Shown in pieces: positions 21,201 to 32,117 of a stretch of DNA of 64,000 nucleotides. The translations under genes and the position numbers were made by a program. Origin of the DNA: Hygrocybe punicea (lineage: Eukaryota > Basidiomycota > Agaricomycetes > Agaricales > Hygrophoraceae); contig OY744470.1 in the NCBI GenBank assembly GCA_963556145.1, positions 5,208,001-5,272,000 of the forward strand. The letters are read 5' to 3'. Numbering within the stretch: the first letter of the stretch is position 1; every line of letters starts with the position of its first letter. The notes under the pieces are model-generated. The model saw only the letters and a list, made by a program, of their open reading frames with translations. It was not told the origin of the DNA and did no database searches.

Positions 21201-23562
21201 TGAGTCTCATGAACATGTTGGGTGTTGCACATCAGTCATTGCTGCGTCTTGAACGGTGGTTGAAAGTAAGTTTCTGGTTTAATTGAATATCGAGCTCACT
21301 AAGCATTCACATCAGGAATTCAGCCGAGGGAGCGATGAGCTAATCAACATGACATACGATGGACAACGGTTTCTGCAAGCATTTTCTAGGCCCATCTCAG
21401 ACGGTGCCTCTCATGTCTATTCCTCCGCATTGGCATTTACACCCACGGATACCTATCTGTTCCGTGTCTATGCTGCATCCTATGCCGATAGACATCCTAT
21501 TATTCTATTTGGGAAGGAGCGTAGATGGCCAGTTCTCATATCCGTTCTGGAAGGGCATGAAGATTGGGTCCGTTCTGTTGTGTTCTCACCCGATGGTTCT
21601 CGACTTGCGAGCTGTTCCAAGGACAAGACTGTTCGCATTTGGAATGCCGAGAGTGGTGCACCAGTTGGTGGTCCGCTGGAGGGGCATGAAGATGCTGTCA
21701 CTTCCGTTGTTTTCTCACCCGATGGTTCTCGACTTGCGAGCTGCTCAAAGGACAAGACTGTTCGCATTTGGAATGCCGAGAGTGGTGCGCCAGTTGGTGG
21801 CCCGTTGGAAGGTCATGAAAATCGGGCCTGTCCTATTGTTTTCTCACCCGATGGTTCTCGACTTGCAAGCTGCTCTGACGACAAGACTGTTCGCATTTGG
21901 AATGCCGAGAGTGGTGCACCAGTTGGTGACCCGCTGGAAGGCCATACAGGTGGTATCCGTTCCGTTGTTTTCACACCCGATGGTTCTCGACTTGCGAGCT
22001 GCTCTGAAGACAAGACGGTTCGCATTTGGAATGCTGAGAGTGGTGCACCAGTTGGTGGCCCGCTGGAGGGGCATGAAGATGCTGTCACTTCCGTTGTTTT
22101 CTCACCCGATGGTTCTCGACTTGCGAGCTGCTCCCATGACTGCACTGTTCGCATTTGGAATGCCGAGAATGGTGCACCAGTTGGTGGCCCGTTGGAGGGG
22201 CATGAAGATGCTGTCACTTCCGTTGTTTTCTCACCCGATGGTTCTCGACTTGCGAGCTGCTCCTACGACCACAGTGTTCGCATTTGGAAGGCCGAGAGTG
22301 GTGCGCCAGTTGGTGGCCCGTTGGAGGGGCATGCCAAAATCGTCATTTCCGTGGTTTTCTCACCCGATGGTTCTCGACTTGCGAGCTGCTCGTACGACAA
22401 GACTGTTCGCATTTGGAATGCCGAGAGTGGTGCACCAGTTGGTGGCCCGTTTAAGGGGCATGAAGGTCGGGTCAATTCGGTTGTTTTCTCACCCGATGGT
22501 TCTCGACTTGCGAGCTGCTCCCATGACCGCACTGTTCGCATTTGGAATGCCGAGAATGGTGCACCAGTTGGTGGCCCGTTGGAGGGGCATGAAGATGCTG
22601 TCCGTTCCGTTGTTTGCTCACCCGATTGTTGTCGACTTGCGAGCTGCTCCTACGACAATACTGTGCACATTTGGAATGCCGAGAGTGGTATGCCAGTTGG
22701 TGGCCTGTTGGAGGGACATGAAGGAACAGTCGATTCCGTTGTTTTCTCACCCGATGGTTCTCGACTTGCGAGCTGCTCCAAGGACAAGACTGTTCGCATT
22801 TGGAATGCCGAGAGTGGTGCACCAGTTGGTGGTCCGCTGGAGGGGCATGAAGATGCTGTCACTTCCGTTGTATTCTCACCCGATGGTTCTCGACTTGCGA
22901 GCTGCTCAAAGGACAAGACTGTTCGCATTTGGAATGCCGAGAGTGGTGCGCCAGTTGGTGGCCCGTTGGAAGGTCATGAAAATTGGGCTTGTCCTGTTGT
23001 TTTCTCACCCGATGGTTATCGACTTGCAAGCTGCTCCGACGACAAGACTGTTCGCATTTGGAATGCCGAGAGTGGTGCACCAGTTGGTGACCCGCTGGAA
23101 GGCCATACAGGTGGTATCCGTTCCGTTGTTTTCTCACCCGATGGTTCTCGACTTGCGAGCTGCTCGTACGACAAGACTGTTCGCATTTGGAATACTGAGA
23201 GTGGTGCGCCAGTTGGTGGCCCATTGGAAGGTCATGAAGATTGGGTCTGTTCTGTTGTTTTCTCACCCGATGGTTCTCGACTTGCGAGCTGCTCCTACGA
23301 CAAGACTGTTCGCATTTGGAATGCCGAGAGTGGTGCGCCCGTTGGTGGCCCGTTGGAGGGGCACGATGACGCCGTCTATTCCATTGTTTTCTCACCCGAT
23401 GGTTGTCGACTTGCGAGTTGCTCCTACGATGACAATGTTTACATTTGGAATGCTGATATTGGAACTGCAGTTTTCCCACCACTGATTGGGAACCTGGAGA
23501 ACCTTGCCATCCACTTGTTTTCACATGCTGCTTTAGTATCGTCGAAATCCTCGGATGGTTAG
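18297..23562 (+). CDS. NLR-like STAND protein: C2-like region, NACHT, 15 WD40 repeats, 1651 aa
   Basis: Exons 18297-18759, 18807-19117, 19167-19217, 19270-19465, 19527-19679, 19731-21265 and 21316-23562 total 4956 nt in one frame. Residues about 25-155 read as a C2-like domain ([30 protein letters not shown]). A helical linker ([17 protein letters not shown], one 51-nt exon) follows. The NACHT domain has Walker A GHAGSGKS at about 440-447, Walker [11 protein letters not shown] near 539 and [14 protein letters not shown]40 repeats cover about 980-1625. Fungal NACHT-WD40 proteins act in allorecognition and probably in defence; the repeats are thought to bind the ligand and the N-terminus to signal. 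The fourth intron is GC-AG (GCAAGT at 19466). A typical tail, DGWVTTPVGRLLWWLP, follows at about 23,692 in another frame, so the C-terminus is uncertain. Confidence 0.85.
21550..23484 (+). repeat. Fifteen 129-bp tandem WD40-coding repeats
   Basis: Each 43-residue unit has the core [14 protein letters not shown] then [20 protein letters not shown]. Most units are nearly identical at DNA level. Differences cluster after EGH (EDW, EDA, ENR, TGG, AKI, EGR, EGT, ENW, DDA), two to three residues further on (R/T/C/I/N/D/Y before S), and in the CS-x-D-x pair (K, D, E, H or Y; then K, C, H, R, N or D). Repeats 2-4 and 11-13 are a near-exact duplication 1161 bp (nine units) apart. A second + frame is also open through the array because the repeat lacks stops there. 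Confidence 0.92.
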
Positions 23563-23569
23563 TGTTGTC

Positions 23570-23819
23570 CTTATAACTTTTCCTCTAGCCATTGGTATGC
23601 CGATGCTGCCCCTCTTCAGCTTCAGTCAACATTTCGCTTGTCGAACTTCCTCCCCACCTTACCTTTCCCTCTAGCATTACACATGATGGTTGGGTCACTA
23701 CACCTGTGGGAAGGCTGCTGTGGTGGCTACCCGTCCACTTTCGACGTGAAGTTCGGCCAGGGCCAAAAAGCCTGCTTGCTTTTGGCAGGAATCATATGGC
23801 TCTTTTTAACAAGGATTGA
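23570..23819 (+). other. Possible displaced C-terminal tail of the NLR
   Basis: After the stop at 23560-23562, one frame reads ITHDGWVTTPVGRLLWWLPV then GPKSLLAFGRNH and MALFNKD, the usual tail of fungal NACHT-WD40 proteins. Joining it to the last WD40 exon needs one or two small introns (GTTAGT near 23,557; CTCTAG near 23,588 and 23,674) but the phases I tried did not match. It may reflect a recent frameshift. Confidence 0.45.
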
Positions 23820-24659
23820 TATCTATGTCATCAAATTTTTGATTTGCATTGGCCAGAAACTCATATCAACATTACTTTCATGATAGAATAATCAAGTAGG
23901 GGTCATCGGAACATGCCTACCATGATCCTGCATTCAACGGGGCAGTGGAACGAAATGTGGTGTGAAGGGTTTGTGTGAACATCATGGTTAACAATCTGAG
24001 AGGTTGTGGTTTCCTGGCTGGGCGTCCTAACCGTTATATGTTGCATTTCATCTCTCCCTGGTGACCTTGTCTGCAAAAACACTCTGTCTCTCCGTCATGC
24101 TATTCACAGTTGCAATCGAATCATAATCTTCATCCTCAGGTGTTCCATCAACTCCACATTTAGGACTGGGGGGTGTACTCCAAGTGCGTTGTAACTGCAG
24201 GAAACTATAAGTTTCAATGAAGTACATAAGGATGCTTAAATGTACTTCTCCAGCCTGTTTCACCACATGCTCGAAGAATTTCTGTCTGAATCCCATTTCA
24301 CCCCAGTGCTGTGCCAAGACAGAAGGACCTTCTGCCCCCATATCTCTTGGAGTGAGCTACACATCCTTTCATGTGCAGCAGCAATGAAGCAAGCGATCTC
24401 CCAAAGGGAAGATAGGCTTACATCATTTGTTTTAGGTATGCTGTCAAAGTAGCGGTACACTGTTGGGTTGGATGGTGGGTATCCAGGGCAGAAGGAGACT
24501 GAACACATATGGGGAGGGTGAAGATGTGCCTGCCAGCCTAAAGTGCATCTCACTATGCAGCGTGTTAAAATCAGATTATGCACACACCTCTGTGAGCATA
24601 CGTGATTTCCCAGTCCCAGAACTTTGGACTACAGAGAGAGCTTTGGCATATATTTTCTG
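23820..24659. other. Region with degenerate coding traces on the minus strand
   Basis: Minus-strand frames at 24,048-24,583 read YFDSIPKTNDVSLSSLWEIA and, in another frame, VLAQHWGEMGFRQKFFEHVV. They overlap the same block with a frame change between them, as in a decayed gene. I do not recognise the family. No feature is supported at 23,820-24,040. Confidence 0.3.
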
Positions 24660-25036
24660 CATCAGTAAATGGGGTTTTGACTTATTTGACTTAGCTGACT
24701 TAATCACAAGCCATAAGAGGCTAAGTAAACTAAGTGTCCGATAAGTAGACTAAGTATATCTAAGGCACTAAGTAACATACACTTTTACTTTGTGTTTTTA
24801 TTTTTCTTAAGAATTTTTTTACTTTTCATATATTCCATTGTCTTTACCCTTTTTGCTTCCTTAACACTTTTTCGTAGTTCAGTGTGGATGATTATGTAAT
24901 ATACATCGAAGTGGCGAGTCGAAAATTTCTCTAAGTCCAAACTTTGGCTTTATTTGTACACGGTTCGTTTTAACAACAAGGTAAGCGCTACCTCTCTTAA
25001 ACGACCGCCACAACCTCCTTCTCCACCACTGACCGT

Positions 25037-25831
25037 TGTAAAGGCGAGGTCGGGGTGGCTGTGGAATAATAATCCTAAGCCTGTGGGGGTCAGCGTGAAA
25101 GTGACTAGGAATAGTCTAGCGAGCTTCAGTAAGATGATAGGATGTAAATGATAAGAAGCCGCCAAGTAAACTACTGAAATCTATCGAGGCCGGTTGGAGC
25201 CGACGAAGCCGACGGTGTCGGGTACGGCGGGTCGGGTGTCGGGTGACGAGAAACGTAGAGATTAAGACGGTAGAAGGATGGGGAGAGCGTTGAGGAAACC
25301 GACGAGTAGTGTGTGCAATGTATGTTTACTGAGAGACTGATTCTCAGAGAGAGGAAATGGGGGAACTGGTGTCTTATTTTGAGACGGCGCTTGGGCACCG
25401 TTTTTATACTACAAATTTCTGTGCCTAGATTCGGACGAGAGTCCTCGGCCGATGAGAGGAAACAAAGGAGAATAAAAATGGGGAAGTAGGAAGAGCGTTG
25501 CGAGGCGACGATGACAGGGAAAATGGGTGGAAGATATAAAAACCGTAAAAGATGCAATATACTTTACTATATCCCCATAAGGGAGACGCTAGGCGTGAAT
25601 AAGGCAAGTCCGATGTCGGGATCCCAGTCTGATGAGATCTATCTTTGATATTTGAAGTTCCATGAGTTTAGGAGATAGACCAACCAGGTATGTGAGCGGC
25701 CGTGCTAGTCGGTATGCATCGGGTTGCGTCGGGTTGCGTCGGGTTCGAGCGTAGATTGCTAGAGACGTCGGGTTTGAGCAGATTCGCTAGATATCGATGT
25801 TACGGCCTCAGAGGGTCGAGGACCCTCTACA
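25037..25831 (-). mobile_element. Solo LTR (795 bp) of the family that also forms 38.8-48.3 kb
   Basis: On the minus strand it begins TGTAGAGGGTC and ends CGCCTTTACA, like the LTRs of the large element (TGTAGAGGG...GCATTTACA). Similar internal landmarks occur: CAACCCGACG words, a TATA-like region, and TTAGGATTATT...CAGCCACC near the end. It is flanked by CCGT on both sides (25,033-25,036 and 25,832-25,835), a 4-bp target duplication. No second LTR is present. Confidence 0.7.
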
Positions 25832-25844
25832 CCGTGGCGAAGAC

Positions 25845-26705
25845 CCAACGGCGGCACCACCACCACGATGGAACGGCTGCAACACCACCACCACTGGTGC
25901 CGACAGCGATGCAACAGCGGCAACATCACCACCACCACCACCACCAGTGACGGCGGTGACGCAACGGCGGCAACACCACCAGCGGCATCACCACCACCAC
26001 CACCAGCGGCGACATAATAGCGGCAACACCACCACCAGTGATAGCAACGCAACGGCTGCAACACCACCACCACCACCACCACCACCACCACTGCCCCAGC
26101 AACGGCGGCTACACTACGACCACCACCAGAAACGGCACCACCAGCACCAGCACCATCACGTTGGTAGCACCACCAGCACTAGCACACCACGGCGGTAGAA
26201 CCACCAGTACCACCAGCGGCGACACCAGCACCAACACAACACCAGCACCATCACGGCGGCAGCAGCTACGCTATGACCACCACCAGAAACGGCGGCACCA
26301 CCACCACCAGTGGCGGCAACGCAACAGCTGCAACACCACGACCATGACCACCAGCAACGGCAGCTACGCTGCGACCCCCACAACCACGACCACCAGCAAT
26401 GGCGGCTACACTACGACCACCACCAGAAATGGCACCACCAGCACCAGCACCATCACGTCGGTAGCACCACCAGCACTAGCACACCACGGCGGTAGAACCA
26501 CCAGTACCACCAGCGGCGACACCAGCACCAACACAACACCAGCACCATCACGGCGGCAGCAGCTATGCTATGACCACCACCAGAAACGGCAGCACCACCA
26601 GCACCAGCGTGGCGGCGGCGGCAACACCAGCACCACTAGCACCACCAGCATGGCATCACCAGCAGCCGCAGCACCACCGTTAGCAGCACGGCGGCGGCAG
26701 CAGTA
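25845..26705. repeat. CAC/CGG-rich triplet array
   Basis: Long runs of CAC and CAG triplets interleave with CGGCGG and longer imperfect repeats. A block at about 26,100-26,270 recurs at about 26,400-26,570. The long open frames are products of the array and encode only His/Thr/Ser/Gln-rich low-complexity sequence. Confidence 0.85.
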
Positions 26706-27235
26706 GCAGCACCAGCTGGATACTGGGTGTGGCATTACTCGAACATACTGTACTTGTCCTGTAGTTAATATAATAGTAATATATTTTATTGATTTCTGCA
26801 AATATCCATTCTAAGTGAAATAATAGAAGAATAAGTACTATTTAAGATTGATAAGTCGACAATAAGTCAGATTTAAGTCATTCAAGCAGAGAGACCTACT
26901 TAATTTCGTCTTAGTTGTCTTAGTGCTTAAGACGCTCTAAGACAGCTAAGTGCTGACTAAGAGCTGACTAAGGCGGGATAAGACCGAACCCCATTTCCTG
27001 ATGTGGTTCATAAATGCTTCATCGTTAGACTGTCCACAGGCCAGTCCAGGCTCACACCCTCAGCTAATTTTGCTGGCCCTGACCCTGGCCCTTGAGGTCT
27101 GGTCCACCTTCAGCTGGCCCTGGCCCTGGGTCATAAGGGCTAGGTCAGGGCCAGGCTGGGTCAGGGTCAGCCCTGGCCCTCTATCTCAAAAGTTTGTCCA
27201 TACATGCTCAACAATCTGTCCATACATGCTCTCCA

Positions 27236-28016
27236 TTACAGCCGTTTGCAGCAAGCTTGACACTAACTCAAATTTTTTGAAGTTTAGAAAAATAAAAGTA
27301 ATTCAGCTATATCTCATGAAGTACTGCATGGATTGAGATGGTTATAGAGGGAAATTTGTACTATTTCTAAAGGGCTATCTACGCCTGTAATTATATTGGA
27401 ACAATGTTTAGTGTATGGTGAGTTGTGGATGAAATAGAAGGTAAACCAGTATTTTTTGACATCCAAAATGATATTGTCAAATTATGGCATCAAATGAGCT
27501 CCTATGAACAAGATTGTAGGGAGGAAATTGTTCAGTTTGGTAAGGGCTAGAAGCTCATATACCGTATTTTTCTTCATCTTTGTCATTTGAGCCTATCATC
27601 ATGATTCTTGTAGGGTTTCAAGCCTGATGCAGACAAACATAGTATAGATGTAATATTTGGCTCAAAGGACAAAAATAAAGCAAATCATGGTATATATACT
27701 TCTAGCCCTTAAAAAACTGAACAATTTCCTTCCTACAATCTTGTTCGTAGGAGCTCATTTGATGCCATAATTTGACAATATCGTTTTGGATGTCAAAAAA
27801 TACTGGTTTACCTTCTATTTTATCCACAACTCACCATACACTAAAAATTGTCCCAATATAATTACAGGAGTAGATAGCCCTTTATAAATAGTACAAATTT
27901 CCCTCTATAACCATCTCAACCCATGCAGTACTTCATGAGATATAGCTCCATTACTTTTATTTTTCTAAACTTCAAAAAATTTGAGTTAGTGTCAAGCTTG
28001 CTGCAAACAGCTGTAA
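27236..28016. mobile_element. Fold-back element, two 318-bp inverted arms
   Basis: The arms 27236-27553 and 27699-28016 are inverted copies with about 5% differences, starting TTACAGC(C/T)GTTTGCAGC. The 145-bp loop is AT-rich. No open frame of interest and no convincing target duplication were seen. The single strand would form a hairpin of over 300 bp. Flanking sequence on both sides is rich in GGCCCTG/CAGGGCC words (27,040-27,190 and 28,350-28,380), which suggests it landed inside another repeat. Confidence 0.85.
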
Positions 28017-29280
28017 CAGTATTTTAATCTACACAGTCATTATTAAAGTCAAATCTCCAATATATTCTCTCCTTCTGTACCAAGCCTTTTATCTGTATAT
28101 CCAGCTTGTAGCTTTTGCAGTCCACTAAATTTGAATTTCTTCATTTTAATTTATCAAGGATCATCAGTGCTTGTGCTCAGCTAATGAGCCATTTTGGTAG
28201 CTTTTTATACTATGGAGTTATGAACCTGTGGGGATCCCAAGGCCAAAAGGATCTCCAACTATTGGAACCAACTATATAAGCTTGGTGTTTTGGGAAATGC
28301 TAAAGCATGCATGGTTAGAGCTAAACCACATACTTGTACCCCTGACATTTGAGAGGGCCAGGCCAGGGCTGACCCTCAGTGCCAGCTGTTTCATCAGCAA
28401 AAGGTCCTGCAGAATGTAAGACAATATAATACCTTATGGGAACAACCAGGTCCTGGAAGACCAATCACTCTGGTGACACGACCTGTAAGGAAATGTAAGT
28501 TACCTTTGAACTTTGGCAAGGTTCACCACCTGGGCCTCAGTATGTCAGGCCCACCAGGCTGGTCTGAGCAGGTCAGGCGAGCCAGGCTGGTCTGAGCAGG
28601 TCAGGCGAGCCAGGCTGGTCTAAATGGCCAAGGAAAACCAAGATTATTCAAGTAGATATAGTCTTATCCATATCCCCAGGCTTGTTCACTTTATCTCTAA
28701 AAACCAACTTGATGTGCCGGACATGTACTTGTATATTAGTAGCAGAAAGCTCATTACCATCTTTGTCATCATAGTTGCATCATAAAAACAGCTCGATATA
28801 TCCAGCAATTGCTTACCTTCGCGTACAAGTTAGCAGCCTGGCCACCAGACTTTTATTTTATGTATTTGCCAACAGTTCGATGTGTTCATACATTAGTATG
28901 AATGGAAGCTCTCTGGCATTTGGGCTCAAATCGTTGTGGCAAAAAAATTCCAATTCAATTATCACCATAACAAAGAATACAATCAAATGCAGAACAAAAA
29001 TCATGACAAAAATGTTATGATAGGGAAGTACTAGCAATGGTAATGTTTGAGAACGTACAGACATTCTGAAGACGAATGGGTACTGTTGATTAATCTACCG
29101 GGGCAGCGCCTGGTCTGGTGGTAGCTCCCTGATGTCGTGAGTGTGATGCTTGTTGAGCTAGTGTATGGGCAAGATGGGATCCACGTTCGGCATTCTCAGT
29201 GGAATGCGGTTCTGCAGTGCGGCAGTGGGATCCAAAAACCTGTCTGTACACAACATGTCACCAACAGCTCTGTTTATAAA
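28017..29280. other. Repeat-rich gap
   Basis: 28,540-28,625 holds three copies of a short CAGGCTGGTCTGAGCAGGTC-type tandem repeat. 28,640-29,060 is AT-rich with no recognisable gene. At 29,100-29,150 the words TGGTCTGGTGGTAGC resemble a Pol III A box, but no B box was found in position. Confidence 0.4.
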
Positions 29281-29289
29281 TTGACACTT

Positions 29290-30977
29290 ACTTGTCCCAC
29301 CAAGCAAGGGTCTCAACGACCCAGGGGCTCTGTGAGTCATTGAAGAGCTGAATTATGCTGTCATAGAACTCTGAAATGTTGAAGTAGCCATCTTCAGTTC
29401 CCCAAATGTCCATTGTGCTCAAAAGAAACCGAGCCTGATCCGTGTAAGCGAAGAGACAAACACTGGAGTTTGACACTTACTTGAACTGCCACATAAGCGA
29501 TGGTGGGGGGTGTAACACGAGTGAACCCATGGAGTTTGGCATTGCTAGCACGAATTGCACGTGAACCAGGTGTCATTTTGAGCACCAAAGTAGGCCCAGT
29601 GAAGATATGGCAATAAACCTATCAACGTGTTAGCAAAAAAAGATGGCATCCGCTACTAGTACCATTGGTATGGAGAGATCATACCTGCAATAGAAAATAA
29701 CCACAAAGCAAACCCTTATCAATGTCATCCTCATCAAAAGAACTGTCCTCGTAGAGGAAACTGCACCAGTCATCAGCAAGCATTTTGACACAACCATCAC
29801 GGAGTTGCTCAACAAAGCTTCAGGAATGGATCAGTATGAAATCGGGTTGAGTGAGAACACTGTCACTTGCCCTTCTTTGTTCTGATTAGGGAAATGCAGG
29901 GGTAATCCCAGGATACATTTGTCTGTATCCGTACTCGTACTCCCCACAGATACGGATGCAATATCCACAGATTTTACCCACGGATTCGCGATCAAAATGA
30001 GCCGGAGATCACCTGAAACGGTCAAGAATTGACTGAGATAGAGTCCAATCAATGTTTAGTCTCTATCTCAGTCAATTCTTGACCGTTTTGGATGATCTCC
30101 GGCTCATTTTGAAGCCCACGGATACGAGAATCTGTATCCGTACTCGTACTCTCAAGAGTACGGATACCTGCGGAAAAGGATTTACCCTTATCCCTGCATT
30201 TCCCTAGTTCTGATAGTTGTCCAACATTGATCGTGGGCAGAGCAGGATTCTCAGCATTGGATGGTTTAGACCACAGTCTGATTTGCTCATACTCTTCACA
30301 ATCGGGGGCATGATAACATTGGTTTCAGGATTTAAACAAACATATGCAAGTCCAGTGTGCTTCAAACCACCACAATCATCTGATCGAGCCCCCCCACAGC
30401 ATCACTCATCTGTTCAGGAGTGACATTAATTTCAAGTCGACAAACAGAGGGATCACATACTGCATTTACAAGACTCATAAGTGCAGCCATATTATCATCA
30501 AACACTTCAAGAGTCTCTGAGAAGTTGGGAACGAGGGCTAGAATGTGCTTGAAATCTGAGAGGTAGCGAGCGCGTTCAGCGGGAGTCCTGGATAATAAAT
30601 GTGAAAATCGTTGTGGATGTGGCAGAAGAGCACCAACATGTACAAATCGAAGGCATCATTGTCACTCTCCTCTTGAAGACCCACAGCAAAAGTTAGACTG
30701 ATGTTGATGAAAGGGTTGATTGCACAAGGAATCCAATGAGCAGCCTTGAGATACGGTTCGATTGCCATGTCTCTGGTGAAACAAATTGTAGTCCATTGAA
30801 TTTCAGTGAAAAGTAAACTTGTACGAACTTCTTCTTTGCTTTTTTCCGGCCGGTTGGTGTCAAGGCATCCAGAAGCTCGGTGTGACCATGTTTAAGAGGT
30901 GCAATAGTGGACTGTGTCTCCGAGTCTGATTCAGAGGGAGAAGTTGAGCGTACGGGCTGAGACCCGGGAGGAGCCAT
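29290..30977 (-). pseudogene. DUF6698-like fungal protein gene, disrupted by a MITE
   Basis: The start MAPPGSQPVRSTSPSESDSE at 30,977 is followed by LLDALTPTGRKKAKKK, a GT-AG intron, MAIEPYLKAAHWIPCAINPF, LALVPNFSETLEVF, LEINVTPEQMSDAVGGLDQM, SKSDCGLNHP and LLCPRSMLDNYQN. After the MITE come VKMLADDWCSFLYEDSSFDE, DIDKGLLCGYFLLQ, KLHGFTRVTPPTIAYVAVQ and FNISEFYDSIIQLFND, ending near ETLAWWDK. This block order fits a large Agaricomycete family that I associate with DUF6698 (function unknown). The inserted 320-bp element puts TAG directly after YQN, so the protein is truncated at about the middle. Apart from that the exons look intact. Confidence 0.65.
29887..30206. mobile_element. 320-bp hAT-type MITE in an exon, with 8-bp target duplication
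   Basis: The ends are TAGGGAAATGCAGGG and its complement. The flanks GTTCTGAT at 29,879-29,886 and 30,207-30,214 are identical. The interior has a near-perfect inverted repeat (AAAATGAGCCGGAGATC ... GATCTCCGGCTCATTTT) and repeated GTATCCGTACTCGTACT words. There is no coding capacity. It interrupts the DUF6698-like gene. Confidence 0.9.
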
Positions 30978-31451
30978 CAAGACAGACAATCAACTTGAAG
31001 TTGTGCATGCAGATGTTTATATCTGCAGTGAAATGTTAGCCAAGCTATAAACGTTAGCTGAGCTATAACTTGAAACATTAGCCGGGCCATAATAATAGTG
31101 CCATCAAGGCACCTGCAGTATATTAGATTCAAAATGTATTATTCTGTAATATGCCGGCAGCTGGCCATGGCAGGTGGCAGACCGTTCCACCTTTAATATT
31201 ATGGATTGTCAATTTCCTTTGCATTTGCGGTGTAACCTCACGGAGAGTCTGCCCTTGACTGTGCCAAATCCAAATATTCGCTTGCTGCAGCAAAATGTCA
31301 GCCGAGCTATAACAGCCCATTGAGGCACCTCCATAGCAAGAAATTCTTTTATGGAAATATAGTCTCGTAGAAGCTGATTGCTGAGTTTTAGCTGATCGAT
31401 CAAAATCCACGCATCTGTCAGCGGTATAGATTATACTACTATAGTATCAAT
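30978..31451. other. Gap with short dispersed repeats
   Basis: Repeated TTAGC(C/T)(A/G)AGCTATAA words occur at about 31,035, 31,055, 31,080 and 31,300. No gene is supported. Confidence 0.4.
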
Positions 31452-31889
31452 ATGACAGGCTTGCTCAACCAATCCAGTGAATTGACCCACCAGATGCCTC
31501 CAAGTCGGACTACACACAAAAGTTCTGCTAACTCTCAACAACGAGTCCACTTTTCTCCTGCGCGCCCAGAGTCACACGCATCTCACACCTTTCAGACTTT
31601 GGCGAACTCTGACATTTGTAAACCCCACCTGAATGCCATAAAACACATCTTGAAAAATTTGGAACATGCCAACAGACAAGTAGGGAGGCTCGAGAGCAAG
31701 CTCGGAGATGCTTTGCATTTGCTTGTTGCTTGCCATGAATACCCCACTGCTAGCAGTCGCTTGGTGGATCCAACCAAAGAAGTGGCGACCCCGATTGCCC
31801 AAGAGGAAGAGGAGAGTTCAGGAGAATCACAAACATCGAATGAAACAAGAGTAAGCCAACCACCAGGCAGTACACGCGATAGCTGCTAA
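31452..31889 (+). CDS. Hypothetical protein, 145 aa
   Basis: A single open frame encodes a Ser/Pro/His-rich start, then a helical segment ILKNLEHANRQVGRLESKLG that could form a coiled coil, then an acidic Glu/Ser-rich tail. The family is unknown. It lies between the broken DUF6698-like gene and the MULE transposase. Without homology evidence it may be a chance frame. Confidence 0.3.
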   Translation: MTGLLNQSSELTHQMPPSRTTHKSSANSQQRVHFSPARPESHASHTFQTLANSDICKPHLNAIKHILKNLEHANRQVGRLESKLGDALHLLVACHEYPTASSRLVDPTKEVATPIAQEEEESSGESQTSNETRVSQPPGSTRDSC

Positions 31890-32117
31890 TGGTCTGTTGT
31901 GCAACCCAGTTCAGTTGGAATTAAAACTCACACCGCTCAACTAAATTAAATCTCCGCTTAAATACCGACCTGATCGACCCGATCAGTAGATTCATGCTAG
32001 ATATATAGTAGGTAGTAGATAGTGGTCTGCGTGCTGTGACACTGCATCCTTCGCTCGCTACGCCAGCCCATGGCTGTGTGATTCGCCTCCTTACGAATTC
32101 CAAACCCAGGGCCATCG

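Larger units (their letters stand above)
24660..27003. mobile_element. 2.3-kb terminal-inverted-repeat element with triplet array
   Basis: The ends are inverted: CATCAGTAAATGGGGTT from 24,660 and, at 26,987-27,003, the complement of CATCAGGAAATGGGGTT. Inside each end lies a field of TGACTTA/TAAGTCA/TTAGTC words. The middle contains a solo LTR (25,037-25,831) and a CAC/GGT-type triplet array (25,845-26,705). I found no clear target duplication and no transposase. It has the same plan as the palindrome-bearing elements: short TIR, subterminal word field, simple array. It lacks the 52-bp palindrome. Confidence 0.65.

Noticed and set aside
21359..23485. A 708-codon second + frame through the WD40 array
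   Set aside because: It stays open only because the 129-bp repeat has no stop in that frame. It has no independent motif, and the minus-strand frames over the array arise the same way.
29100..29160. Possible tRNA or tRNA-derived SINE head (TGGTCTGGTGGTAGC)
   Set aside because: Only an A-box-like word is present; no B box at the right distance and no cloverleaf could be drawn.
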